DNA of 6,466 nucleotides from Cyanobacteriota bacterium (GTDB lineage Bacteria > Cyanobacteriota > Cyanobacteriia > Leptolyngbyales > Leptolyngbyaceae): contig JAIXVO010000523.1 of assembly GCA_027482985.1 (NCBI GenBank), positions 1-6,466 of the forward strand, read 5' to 3'. Positions 1 through 5,159 of this stretch are shown here, in pieces. Positions within the stretch are counted from its first letter, which is position 1. Every line of letters starts with the position of its first letter. A program made the position numbers and the translations under genes. The notes beneath the pieces were generated by a model, which searched no databases, was not told the DNA's origin, and saw only the letters and a program-made list of their open reading frames with translations.

Positions 1-1325
1 CATAGCTGGCGCAGGACATCATCCAGCGATCGCGTATTGTTGTGGCGATCGCGAATCAGTAAGTCCAGCAGCAAGGACACCATTTCGCCCTTGAGGTAGT
101 AGGACATTTGGGAATTGGGGCTGTTGGTATCTTGCCGATAGAGTTTAATCCAGGCATCGTAACTGGACTCCGCCAGGGGTTGCACCCAGCGACCAGGGGT
201 GGTCAAAAAGCGCGTGATTTCTTTCCCTAACGCATTGAAATAGGTGCGGACATCGTACACACCCGCCCGGAACGGAATCACCAGATCGTAATAGCTGGTG
301 GTGCCTTCACTGAACCAGAGAGAGGGGGTGTAGTTTTCCTGGTCGTAGTCGAAGGTTTCCAGGGCTTTGGGGCGAATCCGCTTGATGTTCCAGAGATGGA
401 AAAATTCGTGGGCAACGAGTTGAATGAAGCGATCGTACTTGTCCCGGTTACGGAAGCCGAAGCGTTGATAAATTAAGGAACAGCAATTCCGGTGTTCCAG
501 CCCGCCGAAGCCCTGAGAAGACAGATGGAGCAGGAACAGGTAGCGATCGTAGGGCAACTCGCCAAACAGTTTCGCTTCCACCTCAATAATGCGTTGCATA
601 TCCGCAATCAGCGGGTCGGGTTCCAGATTGCCATCGCCCCAAACCGCCAGCGCATGAGGTTTCCCTGCCGCTTCAAACTCATACAGGCGATGTTTGCCAA
701 TTTCAAACGGGCTATCGACTAACTCATCAAAGCTGCGGGCGATGAAGGTATCGGGTTGGTCAGCGACGGGAGGCAGCGGGGTGGCAACTTGCCAATCGGT
801 GCGGGGCAGGGCGATCGCCACTTGCAACGGTTGCTCTAGAAATCCCGGCACGTAACAGAACAACGCCGCCCCATTGAAATAGCCGTGGGTAATGTCTAGA
901 TGATTCGTCCGCACCGACAGCTCATTGGCGTAGATACGGTAGGACAGAGTGAAATCGCGTTCGCCCTGAGTGTCAATTTGCCAGTGATTTTTCGCCAGTT
1001 TGCGCCAGGGTAAAGGCGTGCCATCGGCGGCAACCACAGCAAAATCTTGTAAGTGGCGGGAATATTCTCGCACCAAATAAGATCCCGGTGTCCAGACAGG
1101 CATTTTGCATTCAAACTGTGGGCTTGTGACAGCAGGCCAGCTCTGTACCGTGAACGTCACCTCAAATAAATGGGAGGCAGGTTCGGGCATCGCCACCTGG
1201 TACAAAAATTGGGGTGACAGGGAGAGCGGCACTGGTGGCACCCCCTCGGCTTCGGGAAGCAGGCTCTCAGCAGGGCGATCGACTCCTTCGGCGGTTGGCT
1301 CTGGCTCCCACGATTCACGATTCAT
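1..1325 (-). CDS. M61-family zinc metallopeptidase (glycyl aminopeptidase-like), C-terminus cut off by the window edge
   Basis: This gene enters from the left edge, so only residues 1-441 are visible; relatives are usually about 600 residues and end in a PDZ domain, which is missing here. The N-terminal beta domain carries the typical M61 segment MPVWTPGSYLVREYSRH (from residue 75). The catalytic domain has GGLEH (274-278) and LVAHEFFHLWNIKRIRP, with zinc ligands H306 and H310 and catalytic E307. LWFSEG supplies the probable third ligand, E340. The reading frame is open throughout. The ATG at 1325 has AGGAG about 11 nt upstream. The first 35 or so residues are rich in E and P and look like a poorly conserved tail. 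No signal peptide is visible, so a cytoplasmic enzyme trimming peptides is likely. M61 peptidases can release N-terminal glycine or other residues, but the substrate here is unknown. It lies 43 nt downstream of the Crp-like regulator on the same strand and may be co-transcribed with it. Confidence 0.92.
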   Translation of the reverse strand, partial: MNRESWEPEPTAEGVDRPAESLLPEAEGVPPVPLSLSPQFLYQVAMPEPASHLFEVTFTVQSWPAVTSPQFECKMPVWTPGSYLVREYSRHLQDFAVVAADGTPLPWRKLAKNHWQIDTQGERDFTLSYRIYANELSVRTNHLDITHGYFNGAALFCYVPGFLEQPLQVAIALPRTDWQVATPLPPVADQPDTFIARSFDELVDSPFEIGKHRLYEFEAAGKPHALAVWGDGNLEPDPLIADMQRIIEVEAKLFGELPYDRYLFLLHLSSQGFGGLEHRNCCSLIYQRFGFRNRDKYDRFIQLVAHEFFHLWNIKRIRPKALETFDYDQENYTPSLWFSEGTTSYYDLVIPFRAGVYDVRTYFNALGKEITRFLTTPGRWVQPLAESSYDAWIKLYRQDTNSPNSQMSYYLKGEMVSLLLDLLIRDRHNNTRSLDDVLRQL

Positions 1326-1368
1326 GACACCGATTTCTCCTGCTTCACATGGGTGACTTTATCACTAA

Positions 1369-2058
1369 TCAAACCTTGCCCGCCAACTGAATCAGTTGCT
1401 TGAGGTTGTGCAGGTGCATGGTTTGCTGCTCGGTATCCAGTTGAATCCAGCCCTTACTGTCCAGCTTTTCCATGATTTTGGTGGTTTCTTCCAGCCCAAT
1501 GTCGCTCAAGTCTGCCAAATCTTTGAAGGGAATATTATAGATGTCAGTGCCCGTTGCCATTTCCTGCCCATAGCTGTGCGCCAATCCCACCAGCGTATTC
1601 GCCAGTTTTACGGCAGGCGGTTGGTGCCGCAACTGGAAGCGCAGATTGGTTTGCCGCAAGCGTCGTACCATCAGTTGCAACATCCGATGATGCAGTTGGG
1701 AGTCTTTGAAGAGGGTTTGGATGAAGCGTTGCGCCGAGATGCTGATGAGTTTGACCGGAGAGAGCGCAATCACGTCGGTAGAGCGCGGGGATTCATCAAG
1801 AATTGCCATTTCGCCAAAAAAGTCACCCCGTCCCAAAATCGCCAGCGTCACGACATTATCTTCGTTGCCCGCTAAGCGCCGCACTTTGACCCAACCCGAC
1901 ACAATGAAATAGAGGGCATTGCCCCAGGCATCTTCCATCAAGACAGCGCGATTTGCCGGATACTCATGCTCAACAGCAACGGAGAGGAGCCATTCGAGGG
2001 TTTCCGGGTTGGCAGCCGTTAACAGCGGAAACAATTCACTAAACGCTTCGGTCTGCAT
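1369..2058 (-). CDS. Crp/Fnr-family transcriptional regulator (229 aa)
   Basis: The protein has a cyclic-nucleotide-binding beta barrel (about residues 8-105), a long dimerisation helix (about 108-145) and a C-terminal winged helix-turn-helix (about 178-208). The phosphate-binding cassette reads FGEMAILDESPRSTD (81-95), keeping the E (83), R (92) and S (93) that contact the nucleotide in E. coli CRP. In the helix, VRRLRQTNL aligns with CRP RRLQVTSE, so T127 is kept (T137) and S128 is N138. cAMP or a related nucleotide is therefore a plausible ligand. The recognition helix (about IGLEETTKIMEKL, 187-199) differs from CRP: R180 becomes L, E181 is kept and R185 becomes K. It lacks an Fnr-type cysteine cluster and does not look like NtcA. 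The ATG at 2058 was chosen because it gives the normal family length and lies about 25 nt below a TATACT box; no Shine-Dalgarno is visible. The frame stays open upstream to an ATG at 2106 and a TTG at 2196, but the added residues look like non-coding sequence and the longest form would overlap the phosphatase gene. Confidence 0.9.
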   Translation of the reverse strand: MQTEAFSELFPLLTAANPETLEWLLSVAVEHEYPANRAVLMEDAWGNALYFIVSGWVKVRRLAGNEDNVVTLAILGRGDFFGEMAILDESPRSTDVIALSPVKLISISAQRFIQTLFKDSQLHHRMLQLMVRRLRQTNLRFQLRHQPPAVKLANTLVGLAHSYGQEMATGTDIYNIPFKDLADLSDIGLEETTKIMEKLDSKGWIQLDTEQQTMHLHNLKQLIQLAGKV

Positions 2059-2089
2059 GAACGGTGGGGAGGTAAAAGGAGAAAACACC

Positions 2090-2095
2090 AGTATA
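2090..2095 (-). promoter_or_regulatory. Possible -10 box of the Crp-like regulator
   Basis: On the minus strand the sequence reads TATACT, five of six matches to TATAAT, about 32 nt before the chosen ATG at 2058. The hexamer 17 nt upstream does not resemble TTGACA, so if this is real it is an activator-dependent or -35-less promoter. It would exclude the alternative starts at 2106 and 2196. Based on sequence match alone. Confidence 0.3.
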
Positions 2096-2140
2096 GCCGC
2101 GGTCATGTGCAACGTGGCAGACTTCGGCAGGGCTGATTGG

Positions 2141-3001
2141 TTAGGGTCGAGCCAGGGTATGCACTGCCGCGACGAGTTGGGGGCGAATGGTCGCAACTAA
2201 GGCGGGCGGGCCAATCAAAATCGCCTGTTTATGGGCCAGGGTCGATAAGTCTAAGGCGGCAGGAGTAAACCGCAGAGGTTCGCCTTCCAAACTGCAACAG
2301 GTGAGCCCCGCCGCCTGCGCTAGGGCTAACGGCCCCACGGTATCCCAAATTTTGACGCGGTGATTCAAATAGAGATAGAGGTCAGCGTGACCCAAAATCA
2401 CTTCCAGCACCTTTAACCCAAAGCTGCCCATAAATTGAAACTGAATGCCGGGAACTGCCTGGGCGATCGCCGCCCCATAGCGACTTTGATCGCGATGCCC
2501 GATCATCATCCGTAACGCCTGCGATGGTACTGGGGGGGATGCCACTGGCAAGGGCATGGGAGGTTGATCGCCCGCCATTTGAAATAGACCCCATTGCGAC
2601 CCGCCAAAATACAAGCGATCGCGGCCCGGTGCATAGATCCAGCCCGCCCGCGCCTGATACTGCTCCAACAAGCCCACCATCACGGCATAATTCCCTTTGC
2701 CCTGAATAAAATCTTCCGTCCCATCCAACGGATCAATGCACCATAAGCGGTCTACCTGACTGTGGAATTGTTGCCGCGATCGCACATTCTCTTCCGTAAT
2801 CACACCATCCGCCGGAAACAGTTGCGAGAACGTGGCAAACAGTTCTGCATCCAGCGCCGTGTCAATCGTCGTGACATAATCCTGATGCCCCTTCTCCGAC
2901 ACCTCAAACCCACCCTGCTGCGACATCGCCTCCGCATGCAGCCCACATCGCCGCATCACCGTGCGGATGGTCAAATCAGATTGGGGAGAAATTGGGGACA
3001 T
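2141..3001 (-). CDS. Inositol-monophosphatase superfamily phosphatase, CysQ/3'(2'),5'-bisphosphate nucleotidase-like (286 aa)
   Basis: This is a magnesium-dependent phosphomonoesterase of the lithium-sensitive superfamily. All core metal-site motifs are present: DYVTTID (41-47), ITEEN (68-72), WCIDPLDGTEDF (87-98, with D90 and D93) and IWDTVGPLALAQAAG (218-232, with D220). GSFGLKVLEVILGHADLYLY (192-211) corresponds to the CysQ segment GSSLKFCLVAEGQAQLY, so hydrolysis of 3'-phosphoadenosine 5'-phosphate to AMP during sulfate assimilation is the leading guess. Inositol or sugar phosphates cannot be excluded from sequence. The length is slightly above the usual 250-275. The ATG at 3001 is the most upstream start, since an in-frame stop lies at 3032-3034. 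The first eight or nine residues, however, are encoded by CCCCAAT-like repeat DNA, and no Shine-Dalgarno is present (the preceding bases are pyrimidines). A GTG at 2959 and an ATG at 2956 are alternatives, though these would cut into the first helix. The last codons are followed 82 nt later by the Crp-like regulator. Confidence 0.9.
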   Translation of the reverse strand: MSPISPQSDLTIRTVMRRCGLHAEAMSQQGGFEVSEKGHQDYVTTIDTALDAELFATFSQLFPADGVITEENVRSRQQFHSQVDRLWCIDPLDGTEDFIQGKGNYAVMVGLLEQYQARAGWIYAPGRDRLYFGGSQWGLFQMAGDQPPMPLPVASPPVPSQALRMMIGHRDQSRYGAAIAQAVPGIQFQFMGSFGLKVLEVILGHADLYLYLNHRVKIWDTVGPLALAQAAGLTCCSLEGEPLRFTPAALDLSTLAHKQAILIGPPALVATIRPQLVAAVHTLARP

Positions 3002-3020
3002 GGGGGAGGGAAAGGGAGGG
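3002..3020 (+). other. G-quadruplex motif upstream of the phosphatase start
   Basis: The plus strand reads GGGGGAGGGAAAGGGAGGG: four runs of at least three G with loops of one, three and one bases. Two more G4 runs and one G5 run extend the cluster leftwards from about 2983 into the coding region. It abuts the phosphatase start codon on the template strand of that gene. This is a sequence motif only; folding has not been shown. Confidence 0.5.
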
Positions 3021-3070
3021 AGAGGAAGGAGTTAGAAGTCAGGAGGCAGGAGGGAAAGGAAGGGGACGGG

Positions 3071-3097
3071 TAGAGACGCGCCGCTGGCACGTCTCTA
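3071..3097. repeat. Imperfect palindrome, copy 1 (GAGACGTGCC-type)
   Basis: Two 12-nt arms (left TAGAGACGCGCC, right GGCACGTCTCTA) pair with one mismatch around a 3-nt GCT loop. The element matches the reverse complement of the 3204-3230 copy at 23 of 27 positions. It would form a strong hairpin in RNA or a cruciform in DNA. Confidence 0.8.
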
Positions 3098-3203
3098 TCG
3101 GAGGTCGGTGGGAAAGAGGACGGCATCAGGGGCGGAAGGGGCGATCGCCGTGGTGGGGTGCCATTTATGCAGCGGCAAGTAGGGGGGCGATCGCAGGAAT
3201 AAA

Positions 3204-3230
3204 CATAGACGTACCAGCGGCACGTCTCTA
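3204..3230. repeat. Imperfect palindrome, copy 2, inverted relative to copy 1
   Basis: The right arm GGCACGTCTCTA is identical to that of copy 1; the left arm CATAGACGTACC has decayed and leaves three mismatches. The loop AGC is the complement of the copy 1 loop GCT, which shows that the two copies point in opposite directions. They are separated by 106 bp. Confidence 0.75.
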
Positions 3231-3252
3231 CGACAGCTCCTTTCCTCCTTTT

Positions 3253-3267
3253 CCCTCCCTCCCTCCC
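3253..3267 (-). other. G-quadruplex motif with single-base loops
   Basis: The minus strand reads GGGAGGGAGGGAGGG. Four G3 tracts with one-base loops is the arrangement generally regarded as the most stable for parallel quadruplexes. It lies within the right-hand pyrimidine-rich arm, between the petF terminator and the phosphatase gene, and would be present in any transcript that read through towards the phosphatase. Confidence 0.55.
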
Positions 3268-3288
3268 TTCCTCCTGGCTCCTGCCTTT

Positions 3289-3323
3289 AAAAAGACAAAG
3301 AGCGCATGCCAGAAGGCTTGCGC
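3289..3323 (-). terminator. Probable rho-independent terminator of petF
   Basis: On the minus strand, 35 nt after the petF stop, GCGCAAGCC and GGCATGCGC pair (nine positions, one A-A mismatch) around a TTCT loop. The tail TCTTTGTCTTTTT follows. Stem plus T-rich tail is the expected signal for a highly expressed single-gene transcript. It separates petF from the phosphatase gene downstream. Confidence 0.7.
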
Positions 3324-3358
3324 TTCAGAATCTTGAATCTCCCTTCCAAAGGAGGTGC

Positions 3359-3658
3359 TTAGTACAAAGCTTCTTCTTGATGGGTTTGGATGGTGCAGTC
3401 CGAGGTGGGGTAAGCCACGCAGGTCAGCACATAACCAGCACTGATTTGATCGTCATCCAGGAAAGACTGGTCAGATTGGTCGATGGTGCCACTGACGACT
3501 TTCCCAGCACAGGTGGAGCAAGCCCCGGCACGGCAGGAGTAGGGCAGGTCGATGCCTTGCTCTTCAGCAGCATCAAGGATGTACTCATCCTCAGGAACTT
3601 CGATCGTGGTATTCAGCCCTTCAGCTTCGTTGATTAAGGTAACTTTGAAAGTTGCCAT
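3359..3658 (-). CDS. petF: Plant-type [2Fe-2S] ferredoxin, photosynthetic ferredoxin I (99 aa)
   Basis: This soluble electron carrier takes electrons from photosystem I. It passes them to ferredoxin-NADP reductase, nitrite and sulfite reductases, glutamate synthase, thioredoxin reductase, heme oxygenase and the bilin reductases. The cluster ligands are C42, C47 and C50 in [11 protein letters not shown], plus C80 in LTCVAYP. F66 and E95 correspond to the aromatic and acidic residues near positions 65 and 94 of Anabaena ferredoxin that matter for contact with the reductase. The acidic surface ([18 protein letters not shown]) and the 99-residue length are those of the major PetF rather than a bacterial or heterocyst type. 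The start ATG has AGAGGA about 8 nt upstream. It has its own terminator at 3289-3323, so it is probably monocistronic. It is transcribed divergently from bvdR. Confidence 0.96.
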   Translation of the reverse strand: MATFKVTLINEAEGLNTTIEVPEDEYILDAAEEQGIDLPYSCRAGACSTCAGKVVSGTIDQSDQSFLDDDQISAGYVLTCVAYPTSDCTIQTHQEEALY

Positions 3659-3720
3659 GAGTGATCCTCTCGTTATGGATACAGCGCTTGGGGATAGGAG
3701 AGATGTGGCAGCGTCGTTAA

Positions 3721-3736
3721 GTTAAGACTACTTAAC
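3721..3736. promoter_or_regulatory. Palindrome GTTAAGACTACTTAAC, possible operator upstream of petF
   Basis: Perfect 6-nt arms GTTAAG and CTTAAC flank a 4-nt centre. An extra overlapping GTTAAG at 3716 makes a second possible pair with a 9-nt gap. It sits 58-78 nt upstream of the petF ATG, where a regulator or the RNA start could lie. No known regulator consensus was matched. Confidence 0.35.
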
Positions 3737-3888
3737 ACATCAATCTAACCATTTTTGATACTACGGGATAAATCCACCATTAATACCGCGATCGCGCTTC
3801 TGGGCGAATGGGATTCGTAATGAAAACGAGTTATTTAATCTGCTTATCTTATAGGACGTTAAAGAAATTGCGGATCAGGCTAGATGAA

Positions 3889-3916
3889 GTGCTGTCGGGC
3901 ACGTGTCTGAAAACAC
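3889..3916 (+). other. Two tandem small hairpins upstream of bvdR
   Basis: GTGC-TGTCGG-GCAC (3889-3902) is followed directly by GTGT-CTGAAA-ACAC (3903-3916). Each has a 4-bp stem and a 6-nt loop. They lie between the two TCTTATAGG copies. The stems are short and could be chance. Confidence 0.25.
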
Positions 3917-4082
3917 CTGCTTAAGTCGGACAAGACAGAACATGATATTTTCTTATAGGTTGAGTCGATGCAGGGCGGCAATTCTGAATCGGGCGATCGC
4001 AGAGCGCGAATTTTAGTAGGGTCAGAGCGATAATTGTCGCTGCCGCTGTGCGATCGGGAATGCACATGACTGAGGATGACAG

Positions 4083-5081
4083 ATGCAGGTGGGCTTAATG
4101 GGCACAGGATATGCCGCGAAACTGCGGGCGGAAGCACTCCAGGCAGACCCGCGGGCGACACTGGTGGCGATCGCAGGGCAAGACCCAGAGCGAACACAGG
4201 AATTCAGTCAGCGCTATGGGGCGATCGCCTGTGAATCCTGGCAAGCGTTACTGGCGATCGCTGAAATCGATTTGGTGATCGTTTCCACGGTGAATCAATT
4301 ACATGGGGCGATCGTCCGGGCAGCACTGGAGACAGGCAAGCATGTCGTCGTGGAGTATCCCCTCTGTCTGGATGCGATCGAGGGCGAAACCCTCCTGCAA
4401 CTGGCGAAAACGCAAAACAAACTGCTTCATGTGGAGCATATTGAACTCTTAGGTGGCGTGCATCAAGCCTTTAAAGCGGCTTTGCCCCAAGTGGGAGCGG
4501 TTTTTGCGGCTCGCTATGTCACCCTCAAGCCGGAACATCCCGCTCCGGAACGCTGGAGTTATCACGGCGAGCAGTTCGGCTTTCCGCTGATGGGGGCACT
4601 CTCTCGCTTACATCGACTCGTGGATGTGTTTGGCTCCGTGGCAACCGTGACCTGCACTGCGCAATATGGCATCACCCAGGCAGACCAACAGACCACCACG
4701 CCTCACCTCCCCGCTGGCTATTACCACACCTGCCTCTGTACTGCCCAGCTGCGATTTAAGTCAGGCGTTTTAGCGGAAGTCACCTATGGCAAAGGTGCCG
4801 CTTTGTGGCAAGCGACTCGCCTGCTAACCGTCCAGGGAGCAGCGGGGGCGCTGGTCTTCGATGGCGATCAGGGCAGCTTCATCACCCCGGCTGACAGTCA
4901 ACCCGTGCCCGTCGGTGGTCGTCGCGGATTGTTCGTCAAAGATACAACAATGGTGCTGGATCATCTCCGCTCCGGCGCACCGCTTTATCTCACCCCAGAG
5001 GCCAGCCTCTACACCTTGCAGATTGCCGCCGCCGCACACCGCTCCGCTGAGCAGGATGGCACCCCGATCGCGATCGCGTAA
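4083..5081 (+). CDS. bvdR: Biliverdin reductase (332 aa)
   Basis: The enzyme reduces biliverdin IXalpha to bilirubin with NAD(P)H in the cytoplasm. The N-terminal Rossmann domain (about 1-120) starts with GLMGTGYAAKLRAEAL and has the EYPL motif (91-94) in place of the usual EKP of this oxidoreductase family. The C-terminal catalytic domain follows. From memory, Synechocystis Slr1784 shares long stretches: NQLHGAI, LLHVEHIELLGGVHQA (114-129), APERW-YH, QFGFPL, ALSR and PLY-EASLY. R175 in ALSR aligns with the Synechocystis arginine (R185) reported as essential. The protein has about eight extra residues in the loop near 197-212 and lacks the roughly ten-residue N-terminal extension of the Synechocystis enzyme. 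The ATG has TGAGGAT 6-7 nt upstream. In Synechocystis, loss of this enzyme alters phycobilisome pigmentation. The last codons (PIAIA) are built from overlapping HIP1 sequence. The gene stands alone: petF is divergent and amiC convergent. Confidence 0.93.
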   Translation: MQVGLMGTGYAAKLRAEALQADPRATLVAIAGQDPERTQEFSQRYGAIACESWQALLAIAEIDLVIVSTVNQLHGAIVRAALETGKHVVVEYPLCLDAIEGETLLQLAKTQNKLLHVEHIELLGGVHQAFKAALPQVGAVFAARYVTLKPEHPAPERWSYHGEQFGFPLMGALSRLHRLVDVFGSVATVTCTAQYGITQADQQTTTPHLPAGYYHTCLCTAQLRFKSGVLAEVTYGKGAALWQATRLLTVQGAAGALVFDGDQGSFITPADSQPVPVGGRRGLFVKDTTMVLDHLRSGAPLYLTPEASLYTLQIAAAAHRSAEQDGTPIAIA

Positions 5082-5096
5082 CAGCAGCCCGTCATC

Positions 5097-5124
5097 GTCA
5101 CCCCAACCCCAATCCCCAACCCCC
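5097..5124 (-). repeat. CCCCAAT-type short tandem repeat, also a four-tract G-quadruplex motif
   Basis: Between the bvdR and amiC stops the plus strand carries four C-runs (5101-5104, 5107-5110, 5114-5117, 5120-5124) separated by AA, AAT and AA. This fits the degenerate heptamer family CCCCA(A/G)T described as STRR1 in cyanobacteria. On the minus strand it reads G5-TT-G4-ATT-G4-TT-G4, a strong quadruplex motif that would lie in the amiC 3' untranslated RNA. Three further G-runs lie between it and the amiC stop. Confidence 0.7.
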
Positions 5125-5159
5125 AAAAGACTGTTGCCCTCTGCCCCCGGCCTTTCCCC

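Larger units (their letters stand above)
3002..3288. repeat. Gene-free composite repeat region with inverted architecture
   Basis: This spacer lies between the phosphatase start and the petF terminator and holds no credible gene. On the plus strand it runs as follows: a polypurine tract (3002-3070), an imperfect palindrome (3071-3097), about 106 bp of core with two HIP1 sites (3141, 3187), an inverted copy of the palindrome (3204-3230), and a polypyrimidine tract (about 3237-3288). The outer tracts are roughly reverse complements of each other: GGCAGGAG occurs in the left tract and its complement CTCCTGCC in the right. The whole block thus resembles a degenerate inverted repeat of about 285 bp. 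Similar polypurine and GAGACGTGCC elements are familiar from cyanobacterial intergenic regions. No transposase and no obvious target-site duplication are seen. Confidence 0.6.
3659..4082. promoter_or_regulatory. Divergent petF-bvdR intergenic region
   Basis: This 424-nt spacer should contain the promoters of both neighbours, but I cannot place a convincing -35/-10 pair for either. It is AT-rich between about 3717 and 3960. Visible elements are the palindrome GTTAAGACTACTTAAC (3721-3736), two HIP1 sites (3788, 3993), a direct repeat of TCTTATAGG (3847 and 3951), and two adjacent small hairpins (3889-3916). No tRNA fold and no credible ORF is seen. A frame on the minus strand at 3880-4197 overlaps bvdR and has no protein-like composition. 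Confidence 0.5.

Noticed and set aside
1396..1875. 159-codon open frame on the plus strand
   Set aside because: It is the antisense shadow of the Crp-like regulator, which has clear domain motifs on the other strand.
2059..2196. Longer form of the Crp-like regulator starting at TTG 2196 or ATG 2106
   Set aside because: The extra residues show no family similarity, no ribosome-binding site is present, the TTG form overlaps the phosphatase gene, and the TATACT box would lie inside it.
3071..3230. CRISPR-like or integron-like repeat pair
   Set aside because: There are only two copies, in opposite orientation, with a 106-bp gap and no cas or integrase gene nearby.
2992..3336. 114-codon open frame on the plus strand through the repeat block
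   Set aside because: Its G/R/E-rich low-complexity translation comes directly from the polypurine tract and palindromes.
3659..4082. tRNA or riboswitch in the divergent spacer
   Set aside because: No cloverleaf, CCA-type acceptor or recognisable riboswitch core was found; only short hairpins are present.
3880..4197. 105-codon open frame on the minus strand across the petF-bvdR spacer
   Set aside because: It runs antisense into the bvdR 5' end, is rich in P, S and R without domain-like pattern, and has no ribosome-binding site.
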